8,015 nt of DNA from JBOGZI01 sp050697275. GTDB taxonomy: Bacteria; Actinomycetota; Thermoleophilia; Solirubrobacterales; 70-9. The stretch spans positions 1 through 8,015 of the forward strand of contig JBOGZI010000299.1 of the NCBI GenBank assembly GCA_050697275.1. The letters run 5' to 3'. A model generated the notes under the pieces. The model made no database searches and was not told where the DNA came from. It saw only the letters and a list, made by a program, of their open reading frames with translations. Every line of letters begins with the position of its first letter. Position 1 is the first letter of the stretch. Positions 5,662 to 8,015 of the stretch are shown one piece after another. Both the position numbers and the translations under genes were made by a program.

Positions 5662-6597
5662 TCATCGCCCCGTCGCCAGGTTGTCGCGCCAGCTCGCGTG
5701 CTTCGGCTCCCAGCCGAGCTCGCGCTTCGCCTTCGCGTTCGACGCCCCGCGGCCCTCGGTCAGCATCGTCACCGCCGCCTCGCCGGCGATCAGGCGCCCG
5801 ATCCACCGCGGCACCCGCCGCGGCTTTCCGACGCCGAGCTCCTCGCTGAGCACGGTGATGAACTCTCTCGCCGGCACGGGATCGTCGTCGACGACGTTGT
5901 AGACGCCGGAGGCTCCCCGCTCGAGCGCCACCGCGGTGGCATCGGCCGCGTCGGCGACGTGGATCAGCGACAGCATCCCGCCGCCGTCGCCGACGATCGG
6001 GAAGCGCCGGCGCCTGATCGCCTCGAGTTGCTCGCCACCGGGGGCGAGCGAGGTGCCGGGGCCGTAGAAGCCCCCGTAGCGGAGGGCGACGCCCTCGATT
6101 CGGTCGTCCTCCGCGACCGCGCGCTCGAGGTACCGGATCGCCTCGAGGGTCTCCCGCATCTGCGCCGGCGGCGATGGGTCGAGCGGCTCGTCCTCGCTCT
6201 TGACCGCGGCGCCGTCGCGCGCGTAGGGCCACCCCGCGAAGCTCTGGGCGACGAAGCGGCGGACGCCCGCGGCGCGCCCGGCGGAGAGCAGGTGGTCGGT
6301 CGCCTCGGTTCGCAACCGGTTCGTGAGCGCGAAGCTCCGCGCGAACTTGCGCACGTTCACGTCGTCGAGAGCGGTGAGCTGGTGGACGATCGCCTCCGGC
6401 TCGGCCTCGGCGACCGCGGTCGCGACCTGCTCGGGATCGAGGGCGTCCGCGATCACCGGGGTGGCGCCCAAATCGGAGACCAGCCGCCGCTTCGATTCGC
6501 TCCTCGTCATCCCGGTTACCTCGTGCCCCGCTCCGACCAGCCGCGGGATCAACTGCTTGCCGATGACGCCGGTGGCGCCGGCTACCAGGATCCTCAT
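5662..6597 (-). CDS. NAD(P)-binding epimerase/dehydratase-like protein (extended/atypical SDR)
   Basis: This 311-aa protein opens directly with a Rossmann strand and the nucleotide-binding loop MRILVAGATGVIGKQL (glycines 7, 10 and 13 in GxxGxxG). It continues with features of the NAD-dependent epimerase/dehydratase superfamily: a DALD segment after strand 3, RFVAQSFAGWPY as the strand-5 region, LRYGGFYGPGTSL, LIHVADAADATAVAL and GVYNVVDDDPVP. The canonical YxxxK pair is not evident; the expected helix reads IRYLERAV, where the position after YLER is Ala. A classical oxidoreductase or epimerase activity is therefore uncertain. The chosen ATG (6597-6595) follows a GAGAGGAG ribosome site. An in-frame ATG at 6654 would add 19 residues of non-Rossmann sequence and is rejected. 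The gene is divergent from mce and convergent with the DUF1385 gene. The substrate is unknown. Confidence 0.85.
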   Translation of the reverse strand: MRILVAGATGVIGKQLIPRLVGAGHEVTGMTRSESKRRLVSDLGATPVIADALDPEQVATAVAEAEPEAIVHQLTALDDVNVRKFARSFALTNRLRTEATDHLLSAGRAAGVRRFVAQSFAGWPYARDGAAVKSEDEPLDPSPPAQMRETLEAIRYLERAVAEDDRIEGVALRYGGFYGPGTSLAPGGEQLEAIRRRRFPIVGDGGGMLSLIHVADAADATAVALERGASGVYNVVDDDPVPAREFITVLSEELGVGKPRRVPRWIGRLIAGEAAVTMLTEGRGASNAKAKRELGWEPKHASWRDNLATGR

Positions 6598-6675
6598 GAT
6601 GCTCCTCTCTTCGCCTTCAACCCAGTGACGAGATGGCCGCGACGTCTGTGACATGGAGCCAACCGGGTGCGTGGC

Positions 6676-6694
6676 GGGGGCGGAAGCGGCCCCC
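6676..6694. repeat. GC-only inverted repeat in the mce promoter region
   Basis: GGGGGC (6676-6681) and GCCCCC (6689-6694) form a perfect 6-bp stem with a 7-nt loop, ending 4 bp before the candidate -10 box of mce. It occupies the place of the -35 and spacer in the 113-bp divergent gap between the SDR-like gene and mce. It could be an operator or simply a GC-rich coincidence; it does not terminate any gene in the window. Confidence 0.3.
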
Positions 6695-6698
6695 TGAA

Positions 6699-6704
6699 TA
6701 GACT
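6699..6704 (+). promoter_or_regulatory. Candidate leaderless -10 box of mce
   Basis: TAGACT (TANNNT, one mismatch to TATACT) is followed by TGCCCT and then the GTG at 6711. With no Shine-Dalgarno sequence before the start codon, a leaderless transcript is the natural reading. It matches the arrangement seen before rarA and the M20 gene. No TTGACA-like -35 is present. Confidence 0.45.
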
Positions 6705-6710
6705 TGCCCT

Positions 6711-7121
6711 GTGCTCGACCGGATCGACCACATCGGCGTCGCCACCGGCGATCTCGAGGCGGCGATCGCCCTCTACGAGGGGACGATGGGCATGCCCGTC
6801 GCCCACCGCGAGACGGTGACCTCGCAGGGGGTCGAGGCGGTGCTGCTCGACGTCGGGGAGGGCCACGTCGAGTTGCTCAGCCCCCTCGGACCGGACACCC
6901 CGGTGGGCAAGTACCTCTCGAAGAAGGGTCCCGGGCTCCACCACGTCGCCTACTCGGTGGCGGACATCGAGGACGCGCTCAGCCGGCTCAGCGACGCCGG
7001 GCTCGAGCTGATCGACGAGCAGCCGCGGGCGGGGATCCGGGACTCGAAGGTCGCCTTCCTGCATCCGCGCTCGACCGGCGGCGTGCTCACCGAGATCGTG
7101 CAGCCGGCGGAGGCGCATTGA
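6711..7121 (+). CDS. mce: Methylmalonyl-CoA epimerase (VOC superfamily)
   Basis: This 136-aa protein consists of two vicinal-oxygen-chelate repeats, the usual size of methylmalonyl-CoA epimerase, which interconverts the (S) and (R) forms of methylmalonyl-CoA between propionyl-CoA carboxylase and methylmalonyl-CoA mutase. The four metal ligands are in place: H7 in RIDHIGVAT, E54 in GHVELLSP, H78 in GPGLHHVAYSV and E128 in GVLTEIVQP. The known enzyme from Propionibacterium uses His/Gln/His/Glu, so E54 for Gln is a common variant. The segment VGKYLSKKGPGLHHVAY is very typical of this subfamily and separates it from glyoxalase I. The GTG start is placed by the leaderless -10 and by alignment of the first strand. 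It heads a three-gene unit, with the next start 28 bp downstream. No mutase or carboxylase gene lies in the window. Confidence 0.92.
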   Translation: MLDRIDHIGVATGDLEAAIALYEGTMGMPVAHRETVTSQGVEAVLLDVGEGHVELLSPLGPDTPVGKYLSKKGPGLHHVAYSVADIEDALSRLSDAGLELIDEQPRAGIRDSKVAFLHPRSTGGVLTEIVQPAEAH

Positions 7122-7135
7122 GCGGCCCGCGGAAC

Positions 7136-7142
7136 AGGGGAG
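7136..7142 (+). promoter_or_regulatory. Strong Shine-Dalgarno site of the 72-aa gene
   Basis: AGGGGAG lies 7 nt before the ATG at 7150 and fixes that start. The contrast with mce, which has no such site, fits internal translation initiation within a polycistronic mRNA whose first gene is leaderless. Confidence 0.6.
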
Positions 7143-7149
7143 CGCGCTG

Positions 7150-7368
7150 ATGGCGGCGACCTCGCGCGTCTCGATCGGCTTCGCGGGCGGCCAGGTGGTC
7201 GAGCTCAAGATCACCGACGCCAAGCTGAAGGAGCTGCGCGAGGCCCTCGACAAGGCCGATGGCTGGGCGGACCTCGAGACCGAGGACGGCATCGTCTCGA
7301 TCGACCTGCGCCAGGTCGTCTTCCTGCGCGGCGCCGCCACGCCCGCCAGCATCGGCTTCGGCCGGTGA
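7150..7368 (+). CDS. Conserved-looking small protein of unknown function (72 aa)
   Basis: I do not recognise this protein. It has a strong ribosome site, high-GC coding character and a clear predicted pattern: a strand (SRVSIGFAGGQVVELKI, about 5-21), one charged amphipathic helix (DAKLKELREALDKADG, 23-38), and two strands (WADLETEDGIVSIDL then RQVVFLRG, 39-61), ending in a short tail. The beta-alpha-beta-beta layout suggests a compact cytosolic ligand- or protein-binding fold. It has no signal peptide, cysteine or obvious catalytic motif. It lies 28 bp after mce, and its TGA overlaps the GTG of the methyltransferase gene by 4 bp, so it is probably co-transcribed with both and translationally coupled to the latter. 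Function unknown. Confidence 0.8.
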   Translation: MAATSRVSIGFAGGQVVELKITDAKLKELREALDKADGWADLETEDGIVSIDLRQVVFLRGAATPASIGFGR

Positions 7369-7997
7369 GGCTGCGCCACCTGCTGCTGGCCGCGGCCGCC
7401 GCGATCGCGGCGGTCGCCTTCTGGTGGCGGAAGAACCCCTCCGCCTGCCCCTACGGCCAGCGCTTCTGGGTCGAGGCGCCGCATCCGTTCATCACCCGCG
7501 CCCGCCTGCGCGAGGTGCTCGATCCCCGGCCGGGGGAGCAGGCGCTCGAGCTGGGGCCCGGCACCGGTTACTACACGCTCGACGTGGCCGAGTGGGTGAG
7601 TCCCGGCGGCTCGGTCGAGATCCTCGACGTCCAGCAGGAGATGCTCGACCACACCATGGCCCGGGCCACCGAGCGCGGCGTCGCCAACATCACCCCGACC
7701 CTGGCGGACGCCACCAAGATGCCCTACGAGGACGCGAGCTTCGACGCCGCCCTCCTGGTCACCGTGCTCGGCGAGGTGCCCGACCAGGACGCTGCCCTGC
7801 GCGAACTGGCCCGGGTACTGAAGTCCGGCGGGCGGCTGGTGGTCGGCGAGCTGCTCGGCGACCCGCACTACGTCCCGCACCGCGCGCTGCGCCTGCGCGC
7901 AGCCGGCGCCGGACTCGCCTACGAGCGGCGGTCGGGGAGCGCCCTGGGCTACTTCGCCCGGTTCGCCAAGCCCGGGCCCGAGGCTCCGGCGGCCTAG
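7365..7997 (+). CDS. Membrane-anchored class I SAM-dependent methyltransferase
   Basis: This 210-aa protein starts at a GTG overlapping the previous stop. Residues 5-21 (HLLLAAAAAIAAVAFWW) form one hydrophobic segment after a short basic N terminus, probably a membrane anchor or uncleaved signal. The conserved segment CPYGQRFWVEAPHPFITRARLREVL (28-52) is followed by motif I ELGPGTGYYT (62-71), the acidic residue ending strand 2 in VEILDVQQ (D88), a motif II region ADATKMPYEDASFDAALLVTVLGEVPD, and a UbiE-like ELARVLKSGGRLVVGELL. SAM binding is well supported. The substrate is unknown; resemblance is to the UbiE/Methyltransf_11 type acting on small or lipid-like molecules. The domain is rather short at its C-terminal end, but ends with the usual strand pair (AGLAYERRSGSALGYFARFAKP). 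The final 18 bases of the window hold nothing recognisable. Confidence 0.88.
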   Translation: MRLRHLLLAAAAAIAAVAFWWRKNPSACPYGQRFWVEAPHPFITRARLREVLDPRPGEQALELGPGTGYYTLDVAEWVSPGGSVEILDVQQEMLDHTMARATERGVANITPTLADATKMPYEDASFDAALLVTVLGEVPDQDAALRELARVLKSGGRLVVGELLGDPHYVPHRALRLRAAGAGLAYERRSGSALGYFARFAKPGPEAPAA

Positions 7998-8015
7998 GCG
8001 AGTGCGGTCCACAGG

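Noticed and set aside
6594..8012. Long minus-strand frame (about 470 codons) opposite mce and the methyltransferase.
   Set aside because: It is an antisense shadow; the plus strand has three genes with recognised motifs, coupling overlaps and a ribosome site.

Overview
The window is high-GC DNA (about 70% G+C over most of its length) with GTG starts, 4-bp GTGA gene overlaps and TANNNT -10 boxes set 6-7 nt before start codons. Together with a DUF1385 protein, a RarA of actinobacterial style and a methylmalonyl-CoA epimerase, this suggests a high-GC actinobacterium, possibly of the Thermoleophilia/Solirubrobacterales type. The taxon is inference; no rRNA or other marker is present.

Layout. (1) Bases 1-1250 are visibly less GC-rich (33/60 at 301-360 against 43/60 at 3001-3060) and look like the end of an accessory segment. 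They hold the 3' part of an XRE-ImmA/IrrE metallopeptidase regulator gene (plus strand, 5' end outside the window) and, convergent with it, a 79-aa basic KGG-type protein; the two stop codons share one CTAG. (2) 1201-1359 is non-coding. It contains an IS21-end-like sequence carrying a perfect outward TTGACA and a GC-rich inverted repeat downstream of rarA. I take this as the junction between the accessory segment and the chromosomal backbone. (3) 1360-2691 (minus) is rarA, whose Walker B region reads DENH. (4) 2751-5618 (plus) holds a small TauE/SafE-like membrane protein, an M20 metallopeptidase/deacylase and a DUF1385 membrane protein, the last two overlapping by 4 bp. (5) 5662-6597 (minus) is an NAD(P)-binding epimerase-like protein of the extended/atypical SDR group, convergent with the DUF1385 gene. 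(6) 6711-7997 (plus) is a tight three-gene unit: methylmalonyl-CoA epimerase, a 72-aa protein of unknown function, and a membrane-anchored SAM-dependent methyltransferase.

Most of the window is backbone housekeeping and metabolism: replication-fork maintenance (rarA), propionyl/methylmalonyl-CoA metabolism (mce), peptide or acyl-amino-acid hydrolysis (M20) and membrane proteins. The parts most worth a second look are the accessory module at the left edge with its IS-like boundary, the repeated leaderless-promoter pattern with short inverted repeats upstream, and the uncharacterised 72-aa protein coupled to a methyltransferase. I see no complete, clearly new multi-gene system. No tRNA, rRNA, CRISPR array, integrase or intact transposase is visible.
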